From NCBI GenBank assembly GCA_024278215.1, contig JAJRTR010000174.1, positions 1 through 64,000 on the forward strand: 64,000 bases of DNA, given 5' to 3'. Position numbers and translations under genes: made by a program. The notes beneath the pieces are model-generated. The model made no database searches and was not told where the DNA came from. It saw only the letters and a program-made list of their open reading frames with translations. Position 1 is the stretch's first letter. The number at the start of each line of letters is the position of its first letter. Source of the DNA: a bacterium (GTDB taxonomy: Bacteria; UBP15; UBA6099; JAJRTR01). This document shows, one piece after another, positions 36,038 to 44,123 of the stretch.

Positions 36038-37462
36038 GTGAATACACCGCGAGTACTCATAGCAGGCCTCCGCGGAGGCTCCGGGAAGACTCTCTGCAGC
36101 ACGGGTTGCGTTGCAGCCCTTGCGCGCCGTGGTCTTTGCGTGCAGCCATATAAAAAGGGGCCGGATTACATCGACGCCGCATGGCTTGGCCGCGCGGCGG
36201 GACGCCCCTGCTACAATCTTGATACCTTTATGACAGGCGAGGACCGTATATCACGGTCCTTCGCCTCAAGGGTGTCGGACGCGGATATTGCTCTCATCGA
36301 GGGTAACCGCGGCTTGTTCGACGGCATGGATACCGACGGCAGCCACAGCACCGCGAAGCTCGCCGCATTACTCGAATCCCCCGTTGTTATCACGGTCGAC
36401 TGCACCAAGAGCACACGCACTGTCGCGGCCTTTGTTAAAGGCTGCATCGATTTTGATCCCGATATAAACATCGCCGGCATCATCCTTAATCGCGTTGCGG
36501 GCATAAGGCACCAGAAAGTAGTTACTTCTTCTATCGAGAAGTACTGCGGCGTTCCCGTCCTCGGCGCTATACCAAAACTGAAGTTCCTCCCGTTTCCGGA
36601 GCGTCATATGGGCCTCGTTCCCCCGCAGGAACACAGCCTGCTCGAGGACGCAATAAACCAAACAGCCGACGTTATCGAACAATGTGTCGATCTCGACGTG
36701 CTGATTGATATCGCAAACCGGGCTGCACCTCTGCCTGCATGGGTTCAGGGGCACATATTAACGGAAAGCAGCCGGACTGCCGCGCCTGTTATAGGTGTAG
36801 TTCGTGATTCTGCATTCCAGTTCTACTACCCCGAGAATATCGAAGAGCTGGCCGCTCGTGGTGCGCGCATTGTGGAAACCAGTCCGTTGAAAGAAGAACG
36901 GCTTCCCGAAGTGGACGCACTATACATCGGCGGTGGATTCCCCGAGACTCATGCGCGGCAACTCGCGTCCAATGCAGGCTACAGGCGTTCAGTCAGGGAT
37001 GCGGTCGAAGATGGTCTTCCTGTTTATGCGGAATGCGGCGGCGCAATGTTTCTTGGAAAAGAAATTGTCGTCGACGGTACAGCATACCCGATGGCAGGTG
37101 TTTTCAGGGCGACTTTTGGAATGGATAAAAAACCCCAACGGCACGGTTACACAATACTCGAAACTCAGAAACGCAACCCGTTCTTCAAAATGGGCACTGT
37201 ATTTCGTGGTCACGAATTTCATTATTCGAAGATAATCGGGTGGGACGGCAATGAACCGCCGATGGCATTCCGTGTCAAAAGGGGATATGGTATGAACGGC
37301 AGACACGATGGTTTGTGCTACATGAACACTGTCGCTCTATACACCCATGTACATGCACTCGGCGTAGATGAATGGGCAGAATTCTTTGTGAATTCCGCAA
37401 AGAACTCTGCTGCCGGAAGGATGATGGACAATCGAACAGTCCATGCCGCAAAGAGCAGTTGA
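36038..37462 (+). CDS. dsrN: DsrN, siroheme amidase of the CbiA/CobB type
   Basis: 474 residues from GTG 36038 (GGGAGG about 11 bases upstream). The N-terminal P-loop ATPase half has GLRGGSGKTLCSTGCVAAL, GPDYIDAAWLGRAAGRPCYN and the nucleotide-loop IEGNRGLFDGMD; the C-terminal glutamine amidotransferase half has ALYIGGGFPETHARQLASN and VYAECGGAMFLGKE, with the cysteine as nucleophile. Enzymes like this amidate cobyrinic acid; the homologue next to dsrAB is thought to amidate siroheme to the siroamide found in DsrAB. The position between dsrB and dsrC supports that role over cobalamin synthesis. Confidence 0.9.
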   Translation: MNTPRVLIAGLRGGSGKTLCSTGCVAALARRGLCVQPYKKGPDYIDAAWLGRAAGRPCYNLDTFMTGEDRISRSFASRVSDADIALIEGNRGLFDGMDTDGSHSTAKLAALLESPVVITVDCTKSTRTVAAFVKGCIDFDPDINIAGIILNRVAGIRHQKVVTSSIEKYCGVPVLGAIPKLKFLPFPERHMGLVPPQEHSLLEDAINQTADVIEQCVDLDVLIDIANRAAPLPAWVQGHILTESSRTAAPVIGVVRDSAFQFYYPENIEELAARGARIVETSPLKEERLPEVDALYIGGGFPETHARQLASNAGYRRSVRDAVEDGLPVYAECGGAMFLGKEIVVDGTAYPMAGVFRATFGMDKKPQRHGYTILETQKRNPFFKMGTVFRGHEFHYSKIIGWDGNEPPMAFRVKRGYGMNGRHDGLCYMNTVALYTHVHALGVDEWAEFFVNSAKNSAAGRMMDNRTVHAAKSS

Positions 37463-37553
37463 CGAGATAATGAAATTTGAAATATGTGTTATACTAAATC
37501 GTAGCGGAAGTTATGATTTTCGCACGTAAAATCTTTCAAGGGAGTACAGAATA

Positions 37554-37871
37554 ATGGCAACATTAAATCTTGGTGGAAAAGAAGTAGAAATTGACGAAGA
37601 TGGCTTCATCCAGGACCCTGAAGTATGGGACGAAGATGTAGCAATAGACCTTGCCGCCACTGAAGGCGTCGACGAATTGGGCGAAGACCATTGGAAACTT
37701 GTCCACTATCTGCGAGATTATTACCTGAAATTCGGGATCGCCCCGATGATTCGCAAACTCTGCAAAGAGACAGGATTCGATCTCAAGTATGTTTACGAGA
37801 TGTTCCCGTCCGGACCGGCCAAAGGTGCCTGCAAAGTAGCAGGACTGCCCAAACCCACAGGATGCGTCTGA
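37554..37871 (+). CDS. dsrC: DsrC sulfur carrier protein
   Basis: 105 residues. The C-terminal arm is complete: GPAKGACKVAGLPKPTGCV holds the two conserved cysteines 11 positions apart (CKVAGLPKPTGC), which form the trisulfide with DsrAB product sulfur. The DsrC/TusE core (FIQDPEVWDEDVAIDLAATE, HWKLVHYLRDYYLKFGIAPM) is intact. DsrK is expected to reduce the trisulfide. GGGAG precedes the ATG. A terminator follows at 37966. Confidence 0.97.
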   Translation: MATLNLGGKEVEIDEDGFIQDPEVWDEDVAIDLAATEGVDELGEDHWKLVHYLRDYYLKFGIAPMIRKLCKETGFDLKYVYEMFPSGPAKGACKVAGLPKPTGCV

Positions 37872-37965
37872 TTTTCAGGTATTCGCTGTAATTACGCAAT
37901 TCTAAAGAGTCCTGTAAATGGGACGTATTTAATATTTGATTATTATTAAATCTTTTTGTGTTGAT

Positions 37966-37998
37966 AAAATGGTCACAATGTGTGGCCATTTTTATTTT
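37966..37998 (+). terminator. Rho-independent terminator after dsrC
   Basis: AAAATGGTCAC pairs with GTGGCCATTTT around an AATGT loop, and a T-rich tail (TTTATTTTG) follows. It ends the dsrDABNC transcript. Only one G-T pair interrupts the stem. Confidence 0.8.
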
Positions 37999-38027
37999 GA
38001 CCTGTAATCAATCATCTGCATTCGTTG

Positions 38028-38220
38028 CTATCTTACGACTGAAATGCTACGCAGGATGGTAAAGAGATGCTGAAAAGAGATCGCTGAAAGCTGGAACTTC
38101 CAGTTACAGGCGTTTCCAAGGTAGACCTTTGGAATGATGAAACTCTGTGTGCCGTGCTCAAACCGCATTTGTTTGGGCACGAAAATGAGGCCTGTTTGGT
38201 TTCGGCTTTGCCGGTTAGGG
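38028..38220 (+). repeat. Repeat family D, copy 1
   Basis: Begins CTATCTTACGACTGAAATGC and ends GGCTTTGCCGGTTAGGG. The same ends and the hairpin-containing block CGTGCTCAAACCGCATTTGT are in 52250-52485. The middle differs in length and sequence between copies. It is downstream of the dsrC terminator and is non-coding. Confidence 0.78.
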
Positions 38221-38265
38221 GATTCTTTGTAGTGCTTAACTTATGCGAATTCAGATATTTTGTAT

Positions 38266-38326
38266 GAATTTCGGGGACATGACTGGAATGCGCCCTTTAA
38301 TTCCGGATTGTGTCCCCAGGAAATTC
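38266..38326. repeat. Palindromic repeat family E
   Basis: A 61-bp near-palindrome: GAATTTCGGGGACATGACTG pairs with the right arm ending TGTCCCCAGGAAATTC. The centre contains TTTAATTCCGG. Its inverse matches 47433-47483. Confidence 0.72.
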
Positions 38327-38350
38327 AGCGCATGTTTCAAAAACGCACAG

Positions 38351-38539
38351 TCATAAGAGCCGATTGCAAAATTATGTTCGAAGCGAGGTCGAGCGAAATT
38401 GTTCAGAGCAAGGCTGAGGTGTAAAATCCTCGCAGGCGTACTTGTAGAGTACATCGAGGAAGATTTTGCGCCGACAACGCAGCTATAGACAATAACAGCC
38501 GACCGCAGCAGAATCATAATTTTGCAATCAGCTCTTATG
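38351..38539. repeat. MITE-like repeat family C, full copy
   Basis: 189 bp with 24-base terminal inverted repeats (one mismatch): CATAAGAGCCGATTGCAAAA at the left, the complement TTTTGCAATCAGCTCTTATG at the right. The interior, including GCCGACAACGCAGCTAT, matches 43903-44084 inverted. No transposase gene for it is in the window. Confidence 0.82.
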
Positions 38540-38635
38540 TAGTGTTTAAACATGTTAAAAATACTGAATGCCGAATATTTGATGCTGTTCCATGCTGGTG
38601 TTATAATTCCCGTGAATTCATGAGGAAAATCTTTT

Positions 38636-40438
38636 ATGAGTGCAATTTCATTAATGATAATCATTCTCGGAACGTCAGATGTGAATAAATGGCGAAGAGC
38701 GAATAATCTCAAAGATTTTAAAACAGTTTGTCCCATTGCAACCTTTGTGAATTATTGCTTTATAGCTTTCGCAGCAGCGGCTTCACTTTTGTGTTCCTCA
38801 TCATACGCGGAAACAGGATATGCGCCGGAAACACTGAGATCTCCGGATAATTTCGCCGACTATATTGTCATTGCGTCACCGGATTTTGCGGATGCGCTCA
38901 GGCCGCTGATGGACCACAGGACATCAGGTGGACAGGTGGTTTTGCTCGCGACAACCGACAGGCTGGCAGATGAGTTCGGCATATATGGAACGGGGCCGGA
39001 GCACATCGCGGCATTTGTAAGGTATGCATATTTCCAGTGGCGTCCGCCCGCACCGCGCTATCTGCTTCTCGCGGGTGACGCTTCACCAACAGGCGCAACA
39101 CACACGACCGGGCTCGATATTCCAACAAATATTCTGTATTCACGTTATCCCGTCGTTCCAGAACAGAGCAAAACTATTGCGAGCGACTCGGCCTACGGAG
39201 ACATGGACGGCGACGGCGCTCCTGAAATAGCTGTCGGCAGAATACCTGCGGACTCGCCAGAGGAACTCGGCAATATTGTCGAAAAGATCATATCTTATGA
39301 GACCTGGCCGCCAGCCGGACTATGGAAACGACGCCTCACGTTTATCATGAGCCGGGGCGATTCCGGCGCAGTCGATAAAGTTGTCGAAAAGATGTACAGA
39401 ACTATTATTCGCGACAATATCTCCCCTGCTATCGACGTGAATATGACTTGCACGAATCCTGAAACGCCTTATTTTTATCCACTTCCGCAATTCAACAAAA
39501 AAGTTATCGAAAGATACAACGACGGTTCACTGATGATGCTCTACATCGGACACGGCTTCACAGGGGATTTCGGGAAAGTCGGTCGGCAGGGGCAGGAATA
39601 CCCGATAATGCGGATAGAAGATGTTCCGCTTCTGAATGCGGCAGGCAGGTTGCCGTTCATGGTTATTAGCGCGTGTCTTACCGGCAACATCGATGCGACA
39701 GGCACAGACAGCATATCAAAAGTGTTGTTGAAAAAAAACGGCGGCCCGGTCGGTGTGATTTCCGCTTCCGCTGTTTCACAGCCATACTCCAACACCATCT
39801 TTAATATGGCTATATTCAGAAGTGTGTTCCAGGAAAGTGTGCCGACGCTCGGTATGGCACTTGTACGCGCCCAGCACGAATTGCTTTACGGAGAAAATTC
39901 CGAAGAGCGAAACATCATTGAAAAATTCGCCATAGAAAAATTCGGCGGATCAATATATACAAAAGCAGAAATGCTCGCACACAACAGGGAAACAGTCTTC
40001 ATGTACAACCTGCTGGGCGACCCCGCGACGAAGATTCAATTGCCGCCAGGCGACATCGCGATAAGCGCGCCGGAAACGGCAACCGCCGGCGATTCAATTG
40101 ATGTCTCGGGCACCACAGCGCGTATCAAAAGCGGCGAAGCGCACGTCGAACTCGCCTGTCTCCCGACCGATATTATTTATCCTGTAAAAAACATCGACGG
40201 ACTTGAAGGCGAAACACTTGAAAAAACAATAAAAAATAATTATCGAAACGCAAACAATAAATCGGCATTGGAAAAAGTCGTCGGGATCAGCGATGGTAAA
40301 TTCGAGGTTAACATACGGATTCCGGACTTTTTGCCGGGAAATATCTATTACATAAAAGTAATGGCAGTCGGCGCTGATGGGCTCGACGCTCTCGGTGCAC
40401 AACCGATAAAGATAAAAGCAAACATCAAAACCGAATGA
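38636..40438 (+). CDS. Secreted cysteine protease, gingipain family C25
   Basis: 600 residues. The first ~45 are followed by a hydrophobic segment (YCFIAFAAAASLLCSSSYAE) that looks like an export signal. The C25 domain shows DYIVIASPDFADALRPLMDH, YLLLAGDAS, DMDGDGAPEIAVGRIPADSP, the catalytic histidine in MLYIGHGFTGDFG and the catalytic cysteine in FMVISACLTGNID. A C-terminal beta-sandwich (~470-600) follows. Gingipains cut after Arg or Lys; the specificity here is not predictable. GAGGA nine bases upstream supports ATG 38636, even though it leaves an unusually long pre-signal region. Confidence 0.87.
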   Translation: MSAISLMIIILGTSDVNKWRRANNLKDFKTVCPIATFVNYCFIAFAAAASLLCSSSYAETGYAPETLRSPDNFADYIVIASPDFADALRPLMDHRTSGGQVVLLATTDRLADEFGIYGTGPEHIAAFVRYAYFQWRPPAPRYLLLAGDASPTGATHTTGLDIPTNILYSRYPVVPEQSKTIASDSAYGDMDGDGAPEIAVGRIPADSPEELGNIVEKIISYETWPPAGLWKRRLTFIMSRGDSGAVDKVVEKMYRTIIRDNISPAIDVNMTCTNPETPYFYPLPQFNKKVIERYNDGSLMMLYIGHGFTGDFGKVGRQGQEYPIMRIEDVPLLNAAGRLPFMVISACLTGNIDATGTDSISKVLLKKNGGPVGVISASAVSQPYSNTIFNMAIFRSVFQESVPTLGMALVRAQHELLYGENSEERNIIEKFAIEKFGGSIYTKAEMLAHNRETVFMYNLLGDPATKIQLPPGDIAISAPETATAGDSIDVSGTTARIKSGEAHVELACLPTDIIYPVKNIDGLEGETLEKTIKNNYRNANNKSALEKVVGISDGKFEVNIRIPDFLPGNIYYIKVMAVGADGLDALGAQPIKIKANIKTE

Positions 40439-40451
40439 GAGGTTACAGGGA

Positions 40452-40661
40452 ATGGGAAAAATAGTTGGATGCGTATGTTTTTCGGCGGAAACCGCAAAGA
40501 ATGTCGAGGAAGACTTGCTTGGTAAAAAGATCACAAAGTGGATGCAGGATAATCCCTTTGCACAGCTTGAAGGTAGAGAAGTTGTTCAGAGCGACAACTA
40601 CATTAGTGTTCTTTTCCTCTATTCCGGACAGGCGGGCGCTGTGAATCCTCTGGACATATGA
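40452..40661 (+). CDS. Small hypothetical protein
   Basis: 69 residues (MGKIVGCVCFSAETAKNVEE...), 13 bases after the C25 protease gene and so probably in the same transcript. GAGAGG and AGGG lie upstream. No known domain was recognised. It begins with a short hydrophobic strand containing two cysteines and ends in a hydrophobic segment (YISVLFLYSGQAGAVN). Confidence 0.55.
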   Translation: MGKIVGCVCFSAETAKNVEEDLLGKKITKWMQDNPFAQLEGREVVQSDNYISVLFLYSGQAGAVNPLDI

Positions 40662-40789
40662 TTTTGAGTCTCTATCCTGATTACTGTATCCATGTTTGAT
40701 GTATAAACAATTACGGTATCCGTTTACAGCGGGTGATTGTCAAGCGGAGTTGAATTTTTCGCTTCCCATATATAATCCGCTATACTTTG

Positions 40790-40927
40790 TTTCGTGTGTA
40801 AAAAGTCACGGATGACATTTGTCAACAGCCAATAAGCTACATTAGCGAACTCGCAAAGAGCTTTTTTGTGCATTTCCGCCAACTTTGAAAACAACGGCTG
40901 CATTGGGAATGACTAATTATACGTGAA
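40790..40927. repeat. Diverged copy of MITE family A
   Basis: Left end TTCGTGTGTAAAAAGTCA and right end TGACTAATTATACGTGAA are an imperfect inverted repeat of the type that is perfect at 41136-41275. Interior words such as TTTGTCAACA and AACTTTGAAAACAACGGCTG correspond to that copy. It lies downstream of the small gene at 40942-41124 on the minus strand. Confidence 0.62.
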
Positions 40928-40941
40928 TCAATAATTCGGGG

Positions 40942-41124
40942 TCATTCTTCCTCTATATCCACGTACATTTGCGTATTGTCCATTTCTTCAAACTCTTTTA
41001 TTTTCCCTTCTTTCGACAAGCGTGCTGCACGTATCCAATCATCATTGGCAGCGGTTGAACCAGGATTTATAATAATTTCACCGTCTTTGCCTCGTTCAAT
41101 TTTCTTAATTGGTTTATAAACCAT
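40942..41124 (-). CDS. Small hypothetical protein flanked by two inverted-repeat elements
   Basis: 60 residues: MVYKPIKKIERGKDGEIIIN... followed by a charged C-terminus ending DNTQMYVDIEEE. AGGA seven bases upstream supports the ATG at 41124. The early part could be a short beta-rich DNA-binding fold as in AbrB-type antitoxins, but no toxin gene is next to it and I do not recognise the family. A consensus sigma-70 promoter lies at 41375-41402, with the MITE at 41136-41275 inserted into the leader. Confidence 0.5.
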   Translation of the reverse strand: MVYKPIKKIERGKDGEIIINPGSTAANDDWIRAARLSKEGKIKEFEEMDNTQMYVDIEEE

Positions 41125-41135
41125 ATCAAAATCCT

Positions 41136-41275
41136 GATTCGTGTGTAATAAGTCGAAGATAACAATTGTCAACAAACAATGATCGACTATAACGAACGTG
41201 CGTTCAGCATTTTAAAGCATCATGACTGACTTTGGCAAAACATTGTTTTTGAAAATGACTTATTACACACGAATC
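41136..41275. repeat. MITE family A with perfect 19-bp terminal inverted repeats
   Basis: 140 bp bounded by GATTCGTGTGTAATAAGTC and its exact complement. The interior is AT-rich and non-coding. Its position between a consensus promoter and the Shine-Dalgarno of the 60-residue gene suggests insertion into a leader. Confidence 0.83.
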
Positions 41276-41374
41276 AAGCCTCCTCGAAATCTTCTGAAGC
41301 TTGTTTTGGTTCCCCGTGAAATGGAGAATGAGGGGATACGTTTTTTGTGATGTTCAGCCCATCGGCCTGGTTCG

Positions 41375-41402
41375 ATTATACGCCTTGCGGTCGTGGTGTC
41401 AA
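41375..41402 (-). promoter_or_regulatory. Consensus sigma-70 promoter, minus strand
   Basis: On the minus strand TTGACA, 16 bases, TATAAT. Both hexamers are perfect. It fires toward the MITE and the small gene at 40942-41124. Just upstream, 41412-41464 contains a perfect 10-base inverted repeat CGGCTGAAAA / TTTTCAGCCG. Confidence 0.72.
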
Positions 41403-41562
41403 GGGTCTGCGATGAACGGCTGAAAAAATTTTGCTGCGCAATATCCCTCCGGCCCCACGGGTTTTCAGCCGCCTTTGACTGTCCGGCCCGCTGCGGCCTC
41501 GACGCTGCCCGCACAAAACGAACAGACAACAACTATGTGTACATTGGGGAATGGCGGACCCC

Positions 41563-42780
41563 TCAACTTTCGATCATTTCCATAAAACCCTGCAAGCGTG
41601 TCAGGAGTTGCCCCTCGGAGTAATTGCGGCTGTCGACACAGTCCACATCGAGGTTTATCATCGGCACCCCGATCTTCGCAAGGTCCGATTTGATGATCTC
41701 ACGCACACCGCAGTTCTGGCGGCATCCCCAGTGCGAAGGATTAACAGCACCGTCGATTGCATAGTCTTCGCATAACTTCTTCAATATATCTATCCTGTGC
41801 CCGACTTTTCCGTTCAGCGGGTGTGAGATCAATCGTATGGCAAGCGCCTCGAGCGGCCTGTCCTCGTCCATATCATCCCAGTAGATGTAGTTAAGTTCAT
41901 CAATTACAATCTTCGCGTTGTAGTTTTCCTGCAGGTAGTCGATGAGTTTTGTCTTATACTGAATGCGGTTCTGGACCCAGAGGAGCCGGATGTCTTCCTT
42001 CGGCAGGTCGGCGCAACCGTTTTTCAAGTGCTGCTTCGCTTCGTCGAGGAAAACCTGTGCGACTTCGACACCTTCCTTTGTTCCCAGCAGCAGCGCGAAT
42101 ATTATCTGAAAATTCTTCAGAGTGTCGCTTGTTATCGGTGCGGGCTTTTGCGTGCAAAGTTCATACAATTCACGAATTATCCGTGTCGCTTCATTCGAGT
42201 AGCGAATCGACTCCTTCATTCTGTCCGGGTCGTATTTTTTGCCTGAAAATTCTGTGATATAATCGATCATACCTCGAAATTGCTTAACGAGATAATCGGT
42301 TTTTTCCCTTGTGACGGGAGGATAGGGTATGTCGATGACAAAAGTTTCGAGCCCGATATTTTCGCCGAGATTCAGAATAGTTTTCAGTCCGCCGTCGCAG
42401 GGTGCCGTTGCGCCTATGAGGAGTTCCGGCCTGCCGATAAAACTGTCGAGCGCGGCGCCGACAAGGGCTCTGTGATATGCGCAGCCATCGGGTGAATATC
42501 CGAACCGCTCGGCTTTCCGGAGAAACTCCGGTGCCTGGCCTGTGCCCGCGAGCATCGCGCCGATATACTCGACATAGACCGCGCCCACATCCATAGCCTG
42601 GAATATCTCGAACGGCATGAACACGCCGGTCCACGCGCTCGCATATTTTTTGTCGAAAAGCTTCCGGCCAATCCTGGCTGTTTCATAGACAAGTAATCGG
42701 CGGGCGGTTTTCTTATCTTTCAGTTTCTTTTCAAGCGCGTCGACTACACTGTCGAAGTAAATTTCAATTGGTGTTGTCAC
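41563..42780 (-). CDS. 2-hydroxyacyl-CoA dehydratase-family subunit (HgdB-like)
   Basis: 405 residues from GTG 42780, overlapping the upstream subunit gene by 17 bases. VFMPFEIFQAMDVGAVYVEY, GATAPCDGGLKTILNLGENI, WGCRQNCGVREIIKSDL and INLDVDCVDSRNYSEGQLLT are the family blocks; the cysteines should hold a 4Fe-4S cluster. The N-terminal motif usually has a cysteine before F-P-x-E (C-x-x-x-P-x-E), here it is V-F-M-P-F-E. Such pairs dehydrate 2-hydroxyacyl-CoA or reduce benzoyl-CoA after activation by an ATPase. The substrate is unknown. Confidence 0.85.
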   Translation of the reverse strand: MTTPIEIYFDSVVDALEKKLKDKKTARRLLVYETARIGRKLFDKKYASAWTGVFMPFEIFQAMDVGAVYVEYIGAMLAGTGQAPEFLRKAERFGYSPDGCAYHRALVGAALDSFIGRPELLIGATAPCDGGLKTILNLGENIGLETFVIDIPYPPVTREKTDYLVKQFRGMIDYITEFSGKKYDPDRMKESIRYSNEATRIIRELYELCTQKPAPITSDTLKNFQIIFALLLGTKEGVEVAQVFLDEAKQHLKNGCADLPKEDIRLLWVQNRIQYKTKLIDYLQENYNAKIVIDELNYIYWDDMDEDRPLEALAIRLISHPLNGKVGHRIDILKKLCEDYAIDGAVNPSHWGCRQNCGVREIIKSDLAKIGVPMINLDVDCVDSRNYSEGQLLTRLQGFMEMIES

Positions 42781-43882
42781 GTGGTATCGTCCCCCTGGTT
42801 TCTTTCAGCATCTCGATAAATGCCTGCACCCGTGTCGCTGCCTGGCCGGCACCTTGCGAATAGTCGCTTTCGAGAAACAGCGCCTTCACGTTCATTTCGT
42901 CGAGCGCCGTCCTGAGGCGCGGCACATCGTACAGGTGCGTGTCGCAGAATTTCAATGTGTAGACTATCACCCCGTCGGGGTCCTGATGCGCGACAAGTTC
43001 TTTAACTACATCCACAGCAGTTTTCGATGCGGCCATACGCGAGCAAGGTGATTTCGTCAGATATGCTCTCGCCAGTGATCTGCAAAACGGTTTGTCCGGT
43101 CTGGGCTCCGGAATATTCCAGAAACGGCGGCCCGGGCATACCTCGTCCATCATAACGTGCCCGCCATATTTCTCGACAAGTCGCAGGAAACCGGGGTCGT
43201 CCATCATATTGCCGTAAAGCAACAATCTTGGTCCGACGGGAAACTCCCTGTACTTTATTATCGACTCCTCCTCGTCGAGGAGTTTCAGCGCGAGCGGCGC
43301 GGGCATACGCAGAACCTGCAGCATGACTTCCATCACATAGGAACCTTTCACCTTCGGCGGTTGTCTGCGCCGCGCACCGTCATAACCTCTGAGCCGCGCA
43401 CGCAAATACCTGTACAGATCCATCGCGTCAAGTAATTTTTTATCGTCTATTTCTTTTTTGAATGTCGTCTCTATCCAATTTTTAAGTTCGTCGATTTCAC
43501 CTGCGAATCTCTCGATATGTTCATCACCATCTTTCTTGGGTACCTGAAGCAGGAAAACCGGTATGCCGGGCTTTCTGCTTCTGACAATTTCGTATAGACG
43601 CCTCTGTGCGTCGCAGCCGTTTGTCAGGACGAGCGCGTCGAGGAAATCGAGCGTGCCCGATTCGAACTCATCCACCAACGACTTGATGAACGGGCAAATA
43701 TTTGTGTGCATCAGAGAATCACCCAACGATGTGGGGCCGTGTGCGCCTGAAATTCTCACAGGTGTCAGTTCCGCTGCCTCGAATATTTCGAGCGGTGTGT
43801 ATGTGCAGAACCAGCCTACTGCCGGTCTGCCGTAAGATTTTATCTTCTTCATTTCTTTTTCAGTAAATTGTGTTCCGGCCAT
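42764..43882 (-). CDS. 2-hydroxyacyl-CoA dehydratase-family subunit (HgdA/FldB-like)
   Basis: 372 residues from MAGTQFTEKEMKKIKSYGRP at 43882 with GAGGA five bases upstream. VGWFCTYTPLEIFEAAELTP carries the expected first cysteine; LVLTNGCDAQRRLYEI, LKFCDTHLYDVPRLRTALDE and ALFLESDYSQGAGQAATRVQ complete the family pattern for a 4Fe-4S subunit. With the following gene it should form a heterodimer. The activator ATPase (HgdC/BadF type) that such enzymes need is not next to them. A copy of MITE C lies directly upstream, where a promoter would be expected. Confidence 0.87.
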   Translation of the reverse strand: MAGTQFTEKEMKKIKSYGRPAVGWFCTYTPLEIFEAAELTPVRISGAHGPTSLGDSLMHTNICPFIKSLVDEFESGTLDFLDALVLTNGCDAQRRLYEIVRSRKPGIPVFLLQVPKKDGDEHIERFAGEIDELKNWIETTFKKEIDDKKLLDAMDLYRYLRARLRGYDGARRRQPPKVKGSYVMEVMLQVLRMPAPLALKLLDEEESIIKYREFPVGPRLLLYGNMMDDPGFLRLVEKYGGHVMMDEVCPGRRFWNIPEPRPDKPFCRSLARAYLTKSPCSRMAASKTAVDVVKELVAHQDPDGVIVYTLKFCDTHLYDVPRLRTALDEMNVKALFLESDYSQGAGQAATRVQAFIEMLKETRGTIPRDNTN

Positions 43883-43902
43883 CTTGTCCTCGCTTCCTAT
43901 AG

Positions 43903-44084
43903 AGAGCCAATTGCAAAATTTCGATTCGGCTGCGGTCGGCTGCAATTGTCCATAGCCGCGTTGTCGGCACAAAATCATCCTCAACGTACTCGGCGAGTTC
44001 GCCTGCGGGGGATTTTGCACCTCCGCCTTGCTTCTGAAAAATTTCGTTCGGCCTCGCTACGAACATAATTTTGCAATTGGCTCT
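43903..44084. repeat. MITE-like repeat family C, full copy
   Basis: 182 bp bounded by AGAGCCAATTGCAAAATT and its exact complement. The interior, including CGGCTGCGGTCGGCTGC, is shared with 28337-28407 and, inverted, with 38351-38539. It occupies the whole space between two genes. Confidence 0.85.
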
Positions 44085-44123
44085 AAAGTATTTTCTGCAT
44101 ATTATAGCAACTCCGAGTGAAAT

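Noticed and set aside
36038-37462. Cobyrinate a,c-diamide synthase of cobalamin synthesis
   Set aside because: Its sequence fits CbiA/CobB, but its position between dsrB and dsrC and absence of other cob genes favour DsrN.
33248-37871. Oxidative (reverse) dsr system of sulfur oxidisers
   Set aside because: DsrD is present, and no dsrEFH or dsrL is seen.
41263-41532. 89-codon minus-strand frame rich in arginine and alanine
   Set aside because: It overlaps the consensus promoter and the MITE end and has the composition of GC-rich non-coding DNA.
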